Counted from the stretch's first letter, positions 8,946-18,082 are shown. The stretch is 64,000 nt of DNA from an uncultured Chlorobiaceae bacterium (GCA_903895195.1 CAITSZ010000047.1:111526-175525), one strand, 5' to 3'. The notes: generated from the letters alone by a model not told the origin. Made by a program: numbers and translations.

Positions 8946-10325
8946 ATGGAAAACAGTCAAAAAAAACAAGCGGTAGCTTTAAGCTCTGTAATAGCAAGCA
9001 TCCTGCTTACTGCTATGAAACTCGTTGTCGGCATCATGACCGGCAGTATAGGCATTATTTCTGAAGCGGCACACTCAGCTCTTGATTTCGGTGCTGCAGG
9101 CCTGACCCTGTTTGCCGTTCGAATGAGTGACAAACCCGCTGACAGTAAGCACCATTACGGGCATGCAAAGGTTGAAAGTGTTTCAGCGCTTATCGAAACG
9201 GGTCTTCTTATTGTAACAAGCGCATGGATAATATATGCGGCTATCGACCGGCTGAAAGGAGGTGCCATGGAATTAGAGGTTACATGGTATGCCTTTGCCG
9301 TTATGATCATATCAATCATTGTTGATTTTTCACGGTCAAGAGCGCTGAAAAAGGTTGCAAAAGAGACCAACAGCCAGGCGCTTGAAGCTGATGCGCTCCA
9401 CTTCAGCTCTGATATTCTCAGCTCGGCAGTTGTTATTGTCGGCCTCATTTTCGTTACCATGGGCATCGCCTGGGCAGATGCGGCAGCGGGTATTGCTGTT
9501 GCCCTTCTGGTAGGATGGGCGGCGTTCAAACTCGGGAAAAAGACAATCGATATCTTGATTGATGCAGCACCGGAAGGACTCTCTGAGCGGATTGAAGAGA
9601 TAGCAATGACTGTAGATGGAGTAATTTCAATTGATAAACTCAGGGTGAAACCAACCGGTCCTCAAGTATTTGTTGAAATGGTGGTCTCGGTCAACAGAAC
9701 CTTGTCGGTTGAAAAAGTTCAGCAGATCTGCATAAAGATTGAACAGAAGGTGCGTGAAGATTTTCCTGTAGCAGATTTTACCATCAATACGAAACCTATT
9801 GCCCTCAATAACGAAACCATAGCAGAGAGGGTGCATGTAATCGGGCTGAATCATAACCTTCACGCCCATAATATTTCAACAAACCTGACAGACAAGAACA
9901 AGCACATTACCTTTGATGTTGAGATTGACCATCAGCTTTCCATAAAAGAGGCGCACGATACGGTTACCGCACTTGAGGAGGAACTTCACAGGGAGTTCGA
10001 CGGAGAGATCGATATATGCATCCATATTGATCCACTCCGCAATGATGAGCATAGCACCAGCTCTCTTTCATCTGAAGAAGAGAGGCTTGTTCGAGAAGTC
10101 ATTGTCGGTGTCGCACAACGTATAGAAACTGTTCATGACGTCCACGATATCCAGATCAGGAAAAACGAGAAGCAGAAATTATTGATTACCCTTCACTGTT
10201 CATTTAATGATGAGGTGCTGTTAGAGGAGGTTCACTCTCTGACGAGCAGGCTTGAAGGAGCAATCTACCAGGCTCTTCCTGACGCTTACCGTGTCATCAT
10301 CCACGCTGAACCGCTTTTTGCATAA
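8946..10325 (+). CDS. Cation diffusion facilitator (CDF) metal efflux transporter with three C-terminal modules
   Basis: Inner-membrane proton-coupled efflux pump for divalent metals (Zn, Fe, Co or Mn; specificity not readable). Metal site A is visible as His43-Asp47 in TM2 (AHSALD) and His152-Asp156 in TM5 (LHFSSD). At 459 residues it is much longer than FieF/CzcD (about 300). After the membrane part come three consecutive CDF cytoplasmic-domain-like modules, each starting near a V.GV/V.GL segment and ending in a T-x-K-P or I-H-x-[DE]-P type motif (roughly residues 215-290, 290-370 and 375-458). GAGAGG immediately before ATG supports the start. A HAD-family gene follows after 16 nt. Confidence 0.93.
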   Translation: MENSQKKQAVALSSVIASILLTAMKLVVGIMTGSIGIISEAAHSALDFGAAGLTLFAVRMSDKPADSKHHYGHAKVESVSALIETGLLIVTSAWIIYAAIDRLKGGAMELEVTWYAFAVMIISIIVDFSRSRALKKVAKETNSQALEADALHFSSDILSSAVVIVGLIFVTMGIAWADAAAGIAVALLVGWAAFKLGKKTIDILIDAAPEGLSERIEEIAMTVDGVISIDKLRVKPTGPQVFVEMVVSVNRTLSVEKVQQICIKIEQKVREDFPVADFTINTKPIALNNETIAERVHVIGLNHNLHAHNISTNLTDKNKHITFDVEIDHQLSIKEAHDTVTALEEELHREFDGEIDICIHIDPLRNDEHSTSSLSSEEERLVREVIVGVAQRIETVHDVHDIQIRKNEKQKLLITLHCSFNDEVLLEEVHSLTSRLEGAIYQALPDAYRVIIHAEPLFA

Positions 10326-10341
10326 CTAACAATAAGAAGCC

Positions 10342-11046
10342 ATGAACGGAGCTATACCGGAAACGCTTGCGTTTGATATCTATGGAACCCTGATTGATAC
10401 ACACGGCCTTATTGCTATGCTGCGATGCCATGCCGGTGATAACGCTTCCCGTTTTTCGCAACTGTGGCGTCAGAAACAGCTTGAATACTCATTCAGACGC
10501 GGACTGATGCGTCAATACCAGGACTTCAGCATCTGCACTGCCCAGGCACTTCAGTACACATGCCTCTCTTTCGGAGTATCTCTCACTGAGAATGAAACAG
10601 CTGCACTGCTGAACGCATACAGGGCTCTACCAACCTTTGAGGATGTGACGGAGGGACTTGGAAATGCGAGGGATGCCGGATTCCGACTCTATGCGTTTTC
10701 AAACGGGAAGGAAACCGATATAGTGCAGCTGCTTGATCATGCTGACATCAGCCGATATTTTATCGATATCATCAGTGTCGACGCTGTACAATCATTCAAG
10801 CCTGACCCTCTTGTTTACCGGCACTTTCTCGAAAAATCAGCAGCAAAGGCTGAAAACAGCTGGATGGTTTCTGCTAATCCTTTTGATGTTATCGGCGCCG
10901 TGTCAGCCGGGATGAGATCGGCATGGGTGCAACGTTCGCCTGATGCTATCATGGATCCCTGGGAGATAAAACCAACCGTTGCAATTCATCGCCTCAACGA
11001 GCTGGTGAGCGCGATAACCGACTGGCGAAAAACTACTTTCCGTTAA
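10342..11046 (+). CDS. HAD-family hydrolase, haloacid dehalogenase type II-like
   Basis: A 234-residue HAD hydrolase. The nucleophile Asp12 sits in AFDIYGTLID. Motif II is FSNGKETD, the motif III Lys is in FKPDPLVYRH, and VSANPFDVIGAVSAGM is a motif IV very like that of L-2-haloacid dehalogenases. The family hydrolyses 2-haloacids or small phosphate esters; the real substrate cannot be told from sequence. It starts 16 nt after the CDF transporter gene and is probably cotranscribed with it. Confidence 0.88.
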   Translation: MNGAIPETLAFDIYGTLIDTHGLIAMLRCHAGDNASRFSQLWRQKQLEYSFRRGLMRQYQDFSICTAQALQYTCLSFGVSLTENETAALLNAYRALPTFEDVTEGLGNARDAGFRLYAFSNGKETDIVQLLDHADISRYFIDIISVDAVQSFKPDPLVYRHFLEKSAAKAENSWMVSANPFDVIGAVSAGMRSAWVQRSPDAIMDPWEIKPTVAIHRLNELVSAITDWRKTTFR

Positions 11047-11351
11047 GAAATCTTTCCTTTTTCCCTCCATACTTATCCTTGATAACGGCTTTTTCAAACA
11101 TTATTTTTTTAAATTGTACAGTTAACGGCACTGCGTCGTATGTATTACGATCCCCCCAGCTTTGCCTTTATACACAGAAGGTGATTAAATCACTCTCTGA
11201 AAAATACTCTCTCTCTTGACATTAATTATATCGGCGGCATCATCCGTCCCTTGCAATTTTTTTTATTCGCTTGAATCTGTCAGTCGGAAAAACGAGATAA
11301 ACGGGGCTACCGAAAACCGAAAAGAGTAGGTAAAAAATAAATTACCCAGCG
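11047..11351. other. Intergenic region before the metalloprotease gene
   Basis: About 305 bases with no gene I can support. A TTGACA hexamer at 11216-11221 could be a -35 box for the downstream protease, but no good -10 box stands at the right distance. Confidence 0.5.
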
Positions 11352-12389
11352 ATGGCAATGAAAAAAATTACAAAGAAACTCTGTAAACAGCCGAAAACTA
11401 TCCAGAGGACTTTTGACCCTAATGTATCTCAACACAGAAAGGGTTTTATCCTTTCAACCGGATTGAAATGGGTCAATAGCACAGAGATCAAGTACATGTT
11501 TATCGAAGGGGATGAACCACAAAAAAATGTTGTGAGAACGGCTTTCAAGGTCTGGAAAGATCTGGGTATCGGCATCTCATTCAAAGAGGTTCCGGCGGTT
11601 GAGGATTCAATGGTGAGAATAGGGTTTGACTACACTGATGGCTCATGGTCTTATGTTGGTCGGGAAATTTTAAACATTCCTAAAAATCAGAAAACAATGA
11701 ATTTCGGCTGGGACTTGACTGCCGACAGTTATGGCATGACTACGGCAGTTCATGAAATAGGTCATACGATTGGCTTCCAGCATGAACACCAAAGTCCATT
11801 TGCGGGTATCGAGTGGAACATCCCTGCGGTGTATGCAGAGTTTTCAGGGCCACCCAACAATTGGCCAAAAAGTGAAATTGATTCTAACATCATCGATAAA
11901 TTACCGGCAAATCAGGTGAAGGGTTCTGCGTGGGATCCCAAATCAATCATGGAGTATGAATTCGGGCCGGGATTGGTGGTACAACCAGCTGAGTACAAAA
12001 AGGGAATATTTCCTCCCGGCATTTTATCGGCAACCGATATACAGGGAGTAAAGTCGTTCTATCCGGTTGTTGCTGAAAAAACTATTGTAAAGCTGCAATT
12101 GCATAAATCGGTGCAAATTAAAGCAAATTCAGGCGGGCAGGATGATTTTATTTTTACTGCTCCTTCGACAAAAAAATATACGTTTCGAACAGTTGGAGAG
12201 CTGGATACTGTAATGGTGATATCTGAAAAAGCAAAGACTGAAAACCATTACCTTGCCGGGGATGATGACAGTGGTTATGAAAAAAACGCCAAAATCACAC
12301 TGCCTCTGATAAAAGGACGGAGCTACTTAATCAATGTCAGGGTAATGTATGCACCGGCAACCCAAAGCGGCTCTATTATAGTCAGCTGA
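11352..12389 (+). CDS. Astacin-like zinc metalloprotease with a C-terminal PPC-like domain
   Basis: A 345-residue metzincin. The zinc signature HEIGHTIGFQHEH gives ligands His134, His138 and His144 and catalytic Glu135. The Met-turn is SIMEYEF, and SYVGRE before the active site is astacin-like (M12A). Residues 240-345 resemble a bacterial pre-peptidase C-terminal beta-sandwich (DDFIFTAPSTKKYTFRT, with an acidic DDDSGYEKN turn). Unusually, the N-terminus is Lys-rich and has no evident signal peptide, so export is unproven. It could use another secretion route or be cytoplasmic. The substrate is unknown. Confidence 0.88.
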   Translation: MAMKKITKKLCKQPKTIQRTFDPNVSQHRKGFILSTGLKWVNSTEIKYMFIEGDEPQKNVVRTAFKVWKDLGIGISFKEVPAVEDSMVRIGFDYTDGSWSYVGREILNIPKNQKTMNFGWDLTADSYGMTTAVHEIGHTIGFQHEHQSPFAGIEWNIPAVYAEFSGPPNNWPKSEIDSNIIDKLPANQVKGSAWDPKSIMEYEFGPGLVVQPAEYKKGIFPPGILSATDIQGVKSFYPVVAEKTIVKLQLHKSVQIKANSGGQDDFIFTAPSTKKYTFRTVGELDTVMVISEKAKTENHYLAGDDDSGYEKNAKITLPLIKGRSYLINVRVMYAPATQSGSIIVS

Positions 12390-12411
12390 GCAGCATAAAA
12401 ACTGTTGACGG

Positions 12412-13077
12412 CTATAGCACCCGATTGATAAAGTCGATGAGAGGTTTCACCGATCTGAATTTGACAGAAAGCGAGTCTGCAAATCCCGGATCGGTGACTT
12501 CGTTATTGTCGAGAAAGCGCTGGGTGAAGTATCCTTTGAACTTGAGGTAGTCTATTGCGGGATTTGAGATGTCATAGCCTTTTGGTGGGCGGACCAATTT
12601 TCCGGATGGCTGGACTCCTTCAGGGAAAAAGTGAAGCAACTCTTTGCCTTGAACGATTGATTGCCACTCTTTGAAAAAGCGGTCTATCTCCCCTCTTACA
12701 TGCTCAAGAATGGCTGGTTCAGGCATGTATATCCCTCCTCCTGCAAAAGAGGCGCCAGGCTCCACATGAAGATAATATCCGGCATAGGGACTCTTTCGGC
12801 CTCCCTTGTTGATAAAGGCAAAGAAGTTTGTCTTGTAGGGCGTTTTGTCTTTTGAAAAACGAATATCGCGGTTGATTCGCATGAGACATGCTTTCGGCTC
12901 AAGGTATGATGATGCGATATCATCATCGAAAGAGGAGAGCCGGGCAAGCAGTTGGACGACTGTATCCAAAACATCACCCTGTGCCTTCTGATACTCTTTA
13001 TTATTATCGTCAAACCATGCCTTGGTATTATTGGCTTTCAGGTTCGAGAGAAAGTCGAGGGTTTTTGTGGTAATCAT
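12412..13077 (-). CDS. DUF2461 family protein
   Basis: A 221-residue protein with the hallmarks of the DUF2461/TIGR02453 family: TLDFLSNLKANNTKAWFDDN at the N-terminus, then INRDIRFSKDKTPYKTNF and AGYYLHVEPGASFAGGGIY. The biochemical role of the family is not established. It lies on the minus strand just upstream of the PsiE-like gene, from which it is separated in direction only by the convergent protease at 12389. It is probably a single-gene transcript. Confidence 0.9.
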   Translation of the reverse strand: MITTKTLDFLSNLKANNTKAWFDDNNKEYQKAQGDVLDTVVQLLARLSSFDDDIASSYLEPKACLMRINRDIRFSKDKTPYKTNFFAFINKGGRKSPYAGYYLHVEPGASFAGGGIYMPEPAILEHVRGEIDRFFKEWQSIVQGKELLHFFPEGVQPSGKLVRPPKGYDISNPAIDYLKFKGYFTQRFLDNNEVTDPGFADSLSVKFRSVKPLIDFINRVL

Positions 13078-13093
13078 AAAATCAAGAGTTAGT

Positions 13094-13124
13094 TATAGGT
13101 CCTATTGGATGCATAAGACCTATA
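13094..13124. repeat. CCTATA-rich inverted repeat between psiE-like and DUF2461 genes
   Basis: TATAGGTC (13094-13101) and GACCTATA (13117-13124) are a perfect 8-base inverted repeat. Two further direct copies of ACCTATAGT-like sequence follow to 13146. It could be a terminator-like stem for the psiE-like gene, an operator, or a dispersed repeat. No T-run is attached. Confidence 0.6.
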
Positions 13125-13142
13125 GTACCTATAGTATTATAC

Positions 13143-13643
13143 CTATGGAAGAGTTCGTTTTTTCTTGTCGGACATGGTGAAAGAGTCCTGATCAACACCT
13201 TTTTTTTCTGAACTGGTTACCAGTTTGTGCAGAATACCTATAACAAGAAGAGAGGCGAGCAAAAGACCGTAATGCCAGGTGTTGGTGACCTGTTCTATGC
13301 TCTGACCTGCAGTTACTGTACGAACCGGCTCAACAATCAATTGCCTGAGTAGAGTTATCATGGCTACTTCGATGAAAACAACCACGTGGAAAACGCCGGT
13401 CTGGACATAATTGATCTCAGCAGAGATAAGACTCGACAGGGTCCAGACAATAAAAAGTGTACCCAACGCCTGGAGAAAACCGTGAGCAAGATTATTTATT
13501 TCAAATGAATGAACAACAGCCATGGCAAACTCCCACAATACCATCATGCTGGCCAGCACCAGTGCTACGGCGAGAAAAGCATGCAGGATATGATTAAAGG
13601 CACGGAGAGCACTTAACAGGCGATCTTCGAAAGATGCTATCAT
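13143..13643 (-). CDS. PsiE-like membrane protein
   Basis: A 166-residue protein with about four hydrophobic segments (near residues 15-40, 55-80, 85-110 and 135-155), matching the phosphate-starvation-inducible PsiE family (ISAEINYVQTGVFHVVVFIE is a typical core). It sits in the inner membrane and its molecular function is unknown. No Pho box was recognised upstream. The C-terminus is Lys/Arg-rich. It is transcribed alone. Confidence 0.85.
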   Translation of the reverse strand: MIASFEDRLLSALRAFNHILHAFLAVALVLASMMVLWEFAMAVVHSFEINNLAHGFLQALGTLFIVWTLSSLISAEINYVQTGVFHVVVFIEVAMITLLRQLIVEPVRTVTAGQSIEQVTNTWHYGLLLASLLVIGILHKLVTSSEKKGVDQDSFTMSDKKKRTLP

Positions 13644-13917
13644 GAACTACGGGGTTAATGGTTTACTGGAGCGGAAAAACAAGAGTTTCCGGAATGTTCA
13701 CAATTATTAAATTCATGTTTACTTTATTGTAACAATTAGGAGCTGTGTTTGCAAGAAAGAGAGGGGTCAACAGTTAAGAAATCCAATTACTCTTTTTCAT
13801 TCCGGTGCTCTCCCCCCCTGATTTATTGGAGAGTATCATCACTGGATGTACATTATTACAATATTCAGATTTCCTGGAGTTTTCACTGTATAGCTCTTGC
13901 TGTTAGATCCGATATGC

Positions 13918-14430
13918 ATGGACGAAAAAGAAATACAAAAGCTGCAGAAGGGTGAAGTTTTTATAACCCTTACCTATTTGCCGGATGACGTAGTCAGCGT
14001 CAGCAGCAGAATCCATATTAATGCCCATCCTGAAGCGGTATGGAAGACGCTAACGGATTACGACAATCTTAGCAGCTACCTTCCAAAGGTTATGGCAAGC
14101 GATGTTGTTGAACGACATGGAAATGAAATCATTCTTGACCAGACCGGGAAAACCGGTATTTTTATCTTTGAAAAAGTTGTTAATTTCAGGCTCAAACTCA
14201 GTGAAGAATACCCTAATTCCATCTCCTTCGAGCAGATTGCCGGTGATTTTCTGGTTTATCAGGGAGAATGGCTGCTTGAAACCAGCAATGCAATACAAGG
14301 CACACTGCTCTCGTATAATGCAAAATTGAAACCGATTTTTTTTGCACCGCCAATTCTTGTCAGCTTTGTGCAGTGGCAGGATCTCCCGGGCATACTGACG
14401 GCTCACAAACAAAGAGCTGAAGCACTGTAG
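13918..14430 (+). CDS. SRPBCC (START-like) domain protein without signal peptide
   Basis: A 170-residue lipid- or polyketide-binding-type helix-grip protein. It is a clear paralogue of the product of 15588-16238: both share LxKGEV, an LPDDVV/LPDGVT segment, VW-x-TDYDN, ISFEQIAGDF-V-Y-GEW and SYxAxxKPxFFAP. I start at ATG 13918, since the only upstream option is TTG 13897 right after a stop codon. Unlike its paralogue it lacks a signal peptide, so it is probably cytoplasmic. It is the first gene of a cassette with the NAD-dependent reductase that follows. The ligand is unknown. Confidence 0.85.
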   Translation: MDEKEIQKLQKGEVFITLTYLPDDVVSVSSRIHINAHPEAVWKTLTDYDNLSSYLPKVMASDVVERHGNEIILDQTGKTGIFIFEKVVNFRLKLSEEYPNSISFEQIAGDFLVYQGEWLLETSNAIQGTLLSYNAKLKPIFFAPPILVSFVQWQDLPGILTAHKQRAEAL

Positions 14431-14518
14431 AGAACAGATCACATTTTAATAGTATCCCGCGGTGAACATTGTATTCAATACAACGTTATTACCTGCAACT
14501 ATTCACAATTGAAAGACT

Positions 14519-15556
14519 ATGATAACAAGTAAACCAGTGTGCGTAACCGGGGCATCCGGATTTATAGCTGCCCATATTGTCAGAGAGCTGCTTCAAGAAG
14601 GATATAGCGTCAGGGGAACTGTGCGCAAAAGCGCGAAGAACTATCCTTTCCTTCTTGAACTTCCCGGTGCTGCAGAGCGGCTTGAACTTGTTGAAGCAGA
14701 CCTGCTCGTTGAGGGATCATACGATCGGGCAGTCGCCGGATGTGAGGTTGTTATGCATACAGCAAGTCCTTATGTGATAAACGTTAAAAACCCGCAAACA
14801 GACCTTGTAGACCCGGCAGTTAACGGAACAGAAACTGTATTGGAAAGCTGCATGAAATCCGGCAACGTGAAGCGAATGATTTTTACCTCTTCTATTGCCG
14901 CAATAACTGACGAACCTGAAAGCATGAAAGTCTTTACGGAAAAAGACTGGAATACCATGTCGTCTCTTGATCGCAACCCTTACCACTATTCCAAAACACT
15001 TGCTGAACGGGCTGCCTGGGATTTCATTATGAGAAAACGACCAAATTTTGATCTGGTTGCCATCAATCCCTTTATGGTTATCGGACCTTCTTTCGGACCT
15101 TCACTCAATACCAGCAACCAGGTCATTCGTGACATTATGACCGGTGTATACCCTGGCATCATGGATATTAACTGGGGCTTTGTTGATGTACGGGATGTCG
15201 CAAAAGCGCATCTTCTTGCCATGCAAACCGACAGCGCAAGTGGCCGTTACCTTTGTTCGGGAGAAGCAATGCACATGAGAGAGCTGGTAGCGCATCTTGC
15301 ATCTTCAGGTTTTGCTACATACTCATTGCCAAAGGTGGATCTTTCGGGAAAAGTCGGAACACTCCTTATGAAACTCCTTTCTTTCACACAACCAAGAGAT
15401 ACAGGTACGTATATCCGAACCAACATCGGCAAGACTATGCGCTATGACAATTCAAAAATCAAGCGGGAATTAGGCATATCATTTATACCGGCGAAGGAAA
15501 GCATTACTGATGCCGTCAAGGATATGGTGAAATGGGGTCATCTGCCGCAGAAATAA
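14519..15556 (+). CDS. Extended SDR: dihydroflavonol-4-reductase-like NAD(P)-dependent epimerase/reductase
   Basis: A 345-residue extended short-chain dehydrogenase. The nucleotide-binding motif is VTGASGFIAAHIV, the Ser of the triad is in FTSSIAAIT, and the catalytic YxxxK is YHYSK. Such enzymes reduce ketones or act on nucleotide sugars and aldehydes; the best resemblance is to the dihydroflavonol/cinnamoyl-CoA reductase branch. It lies between two paralogous SRPBCC genes on the same strand (gaps of 88 and 31 nt), which suggests that a hydrophobic substrate is bound by the SRPBCC proteins and reduced here. That link is inference. Confidence 0.9.
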   Translation: MITSKPVCVTGASGFIAAHIVRELLQEGYSVRGTVRKSAKNYPFLLELPGAAERLELVEADLLVEGSYDRAVAGCEVVMHTASPYVINVKNPQTDLVDPAVNGTETVLESCMKSGNVKRMIFTSSIAAITDEPESMKVFTEKDWNTMSSLDRNPYHYSKTLAERAAWDFIMRKRPNFDLVAINPFMVIGPSFGPSLNTSNQVIRDIMTGVYPGIMDINWGFVDVRDVAKAHLLAMQTDSASGRYLCSGEAMHMRELVAHLASSGFATYSLPKVDLSGKVGTLLMKLLSFTQPRDTGTYIRTNIGKTMRYDNSKIKRELGISFIPAKESITDAVKDMVKWGHLPQK

Positions 15557-15587
15557 TACAAAAAGTAAACAGGTTTTTGCATTCTCT

Positions 15588-16238
15588 ATGCGTAGTACAA
15601 TCAGAAAGGTATACCGGTCCATACTACTCCTCGCAGTCTTATTGATCTCATTGATTTACAACCTTTCACTGGCACAGCAAATAGAGAACGTTTCTTCTGA
15701 CTCTTTATCCACAGAGCGTGAGAAGCTCTTGAAGGGCGAAGTGCTTGTCGTCCTCTCTGATCTGCCGGATGGGGTGACAGGAGTCGAGGGACATATCTAT
15801 ATTGCGGCACCACCAAAAACAGTATGGGAGGTAATCACAGATTACGATAATCATAAACATTTTGTGCCGAATGTTCTTGACAGCGGTTTGATTTCAGACA
15901 ATGGCAGTGAGAAGGTGATGTTTGAGAAAGGAAGATCAGGGACGCTCTTCTTTCAAAAAACGGTCAATATCAAGATGAAGGTATGGGGAGAGGCTCATAA
16001 GCGTCTTTATTTTGAGCAAATAACCGGTGATTTTACGGTCTATCATGGAGAGTGGATACTTGTGGATTACCCAAAGGGAGCAGGAACATTTCTTTCCTAC
16101 AAGGCTGAAGTCAAACCAAGTTTTTTTGCCCCCCGGTTTGCGGTAAAAAATGTCCAGAAAAAGGATTGCCCATCAATGATGTCAGCAATGAAAAAACAGG
16201 CTGAATCATTGGTATTGCCTGAATTGAAGACCGAGTGA
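15588..16238 (+). CDS. Secreted SRPBCC (START-like) domain protein
   Basis: A 216-residue protein with a signal peptide or single membrane anchor (residues about 10-30, SILLLAVLLISLIYNLSLAQ) followed by an SRPBCC helix-grip domain paralogous to that at 13918-14430. The conserved VWEVITDYDNHKHFVP and FEQITGDFTVYHGEW stretches are evident. Its location is likely periplasmic or membrane-anchored, in contrast to the cytoplasmic paralogue. It is the last gene of the SRPBCC-reductase-SRPBCC cassette and converges on the glycosyltransferase gene with only one base between stops. The ligand is unknown. Confidence 0.85.
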   Translation: MRSTIRKVYRSILLLAVLLISLIYNLSLAQQIENVSSDSLSTEREKLLKGEVLVVLSDLPDGVTGVEGHIYIAAPPKTVWEVITDYDNHKHFVPNVLDSGLISDNGSEKVMFEKGRSGTLFFQKTVNIKMKVWGEAHKRLYFEQITGDFTVYHGEWILVDYPKGAGTFLSYKAEVKPSFFAPRFAVKNVQKKDCPSMMSAMKKQAESLVLPELKTE

Positions 16239-16239
16239 G

Positions 16240-17268
16240 CTATCGGCCGCCGGTCATTTGAGATATCGGGGAGTGCCGGAAAAGGGTACTGTCGTCAATG
16301 ACCCTTGATTGCTGGATAGTCTTGCGTTTTTTGAGAGTTTCCGAAATCCGGCTGACATTATAAGCCATAGCGCGCCATACTGCTCCCGATTTTTTCAGCC
16401 CACCGGGAAGCTGTATCAGATAATATAGTGAGGCGGCTACTTCAAGCAGACCGCGCATTGGTATCAACCAGCACAGGCTGACCATACTCCTGTTCTTGAG
16501 CTGCATGGCAATATTGTTGCGGTGATTGAAATAAATTTTTTCCACTGTGCCGCCCTGCAATGAAGCACCACCTTGGTGCTGTATGACTGAGGAAGGGACT
16601 GACCGCACATGGTATCCGGCAAGTTTCATTCGCCAGGAGAGATCAATCTCCTCCATCTGCATAAAAAAATCTTCATCAAACCCGCCGAGTTCTTCAGCCA
16701 CTGCTCTTTTTACAAACATTGCAACGCCGGAGGCCCAGAAAATATCCTGTTCAATATCATACTGCCCCTCGTCAAACTCAAGCCTGGCAGACCGACGGCC
16801 AAGACACCAGGGATAACCAAGCCGGTCCATCATCCCGCCGGCAGCTCCGGCATAATCAAAAAGCTTTTTTCCTTTGCCAGACTGCCTAAGTGAAAGAATT
16901 TTAGGCTGCAAAGCTGCAATGCGGTCATCATTCCCGGCTACAAGAACAAGCCGCTCAAGCCACAGAGGATCATGGATGGTGTCATCATTCATAAAGACAA
17001 CGTAATCGGCAGAGGAGCACTTCAACCCTGCATTGCAGCCACCGGCATATCCCCTGTTTACAGCCAGCCTTTCCAGGCGTGCGTTTCTGTATCGCTTTAC
17101 AAGAAAAACCAGCCCGGCCTCTTTACCTCCGTTATCTACCACAATGATGCTCATGGAGGGATAGATCGTGTTTTCAAGCGAATCAAGGCAGCGCTCAAGC
17201 ATGTCGCGCCTTTTATAGTACGGGATGATGATATCGACCGAAGGGTAGGTCTGGGTGGCGGGGGTCAT
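16240..17268 (-). CDS. Glycosyltransferase family 2 (rhamnosyltransferase-like)
   Basis: A 342-residue GT2 enzyme. The GT-A fold starts with VDIIIPYYKRRDMLERCLDSL, the metal-binding acidic motif is VVFMNDDT, and EEIDLSWRMKLAGY is the ED-x-D-like acceptor motif of this family. A C-terminal hydrophobic segment (SLCWLIPMRGLLEVAASLYY) may anchor it to the membrane. It probably builds cell-surface polysaccharide. Its start codon overlaps the trpA stop by four bases, so it is translationally coupled to trpA although functionally unrelated. Confidence 0.92.
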   Translation of the reverse strand: MTPATQTYPSVDIIIPYYKRRDMLERCLDSLENTIYPSMSIIVVDNGGKEAGLVFLVKRYRNARLERLAVNRGYAGGCNAGLKCSSADYVVFMNDDTIHDPLWLERLVLVAGNDDRIAALQPKILSLRQSGKGKKLFDYAGAAGGMMDRLGYPWCLGRRSARLEFDEGQYDIEQDIFWASGVAMFVKRAVAEELGGFDEDFFMQMEEIDLSWRMKLAGYHVRSVPSSVIQHQGGASLQGGTVEKIYFNHRNNIAMQLKNRSMVSLCWLIPMRGLLEVAASLYYLIQLPGGLKKSGAVWRAMAYNVSRISETLKKRKTIQQSRVIDDSTLFRHSPISQMTGGR

Positions 17269-18068
17269 TTCAGGGTTTTCCAGAATTCACCGGCCAGTCG
17301 GGCGCTCTCTTCGGGAGTTCTGGCTGTGGCAATATGCTGGAGAAGGGCCGTACCGACTACTGCTCCATCGGCCAAAGTCCACATATGCTCCACGCGCTCC
17401 CGGTCCTTGATGCCGAAGCCTACAACAATTTTTTTAGTGGCATGATTGCGTACCCTTTTCAGGTATTCATCTACCCCTGCACCGGTAGAGTGATCAGAAA
17501 GCTTTGCAGTGCCAGTTGTCGCATTTACGGCAATGCAGTATGAAAAATCCGTCGAAAGTGAGTCAATAAGCTCTATTCTTTCGGGAGGAGTTACCGGTGA
17601 AATAAGAAACACAACAGAAAGACCGATACGTTTAGCTTGCTCAAGAAAATCTGCAGCCTCCTCGGGCGGAAGATCAGGGATAAGGAGACCGTCAACTCCA
17701 GCTTCCACTGCATCGCGCAGAAAACATTCAATACCATAGACTATCATCGGGTTGCAGTAACCCATCAGAACGATGGGTGCTGTGATCTTCGTGCACCCTC
17801 TCCCCTGGCGCGCATGCTGCACTAACTCAAAAAGATGCTTTATGGTGACACCATTGCGGATCGCTGTATGAGCTGCATCCTGAATCACCGGGCCATCCCC
17901 GATGGGGTCTGAATACGGCATACCAAGTTCGATGATGTCGGCACCGCTCTCCTGAAGTGCCTCAAGCACAGGTAGCGTTGCTCCGACAACAGGAAACTCC
18001 GGCATGTAATAGGCTATCAGCAGTTTTTTATCCTGCTGCAAAAGAGTGGAAATTCTATTCTGCGTCAT
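17265..18068 (-). CDS. trpA: Tryptophan synthase alpha chain
   Basis: Cleaves indole-3-glycerol phosphate to indole and glyceraldehyde-3-phosphate and passes indole to TrpB. At 267 residues it has normal length. The catalytic residues correspond to Glu47 (IIELGMPYSDP) and Asp58 (IGDGPVIQDA), two positions before the Salmonella numbering. It lies in a minus-strand run: the CPBP gene ends 14 nt upstream and the glycosyltransferase start overlaps its stop. trpB is 12 kb away on the other strand (30003-31202), so the two subunits are not cotranscribed here. Confidence 0.97.
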   Translation of the reverse strand: MTQNRISTLLQQDKKLLIAYYMPEFPVVGATLPVLEALQESGADIIELGMPYSDPIGDGPVIQDAAHTAIRNGVTIKHLFELVQHARQGRGCTKITAPIVLMGYCNPMIVYGIECFLRDAVEAGVDGLLIPDLPPEEAADFLEQAKRIGLSVVFLISPVTPPERIELIDSLSTDFSYCIAVNATTGTAKLSDHSTGAGVDEYLKRVRNHATKKIVVGFGIKDRERVEHMWTLADGAVVGTALLQHIATARTPEESARLAGEFWKTLK

Positions 18069-18082
18069 GGTATGGCCGATAA

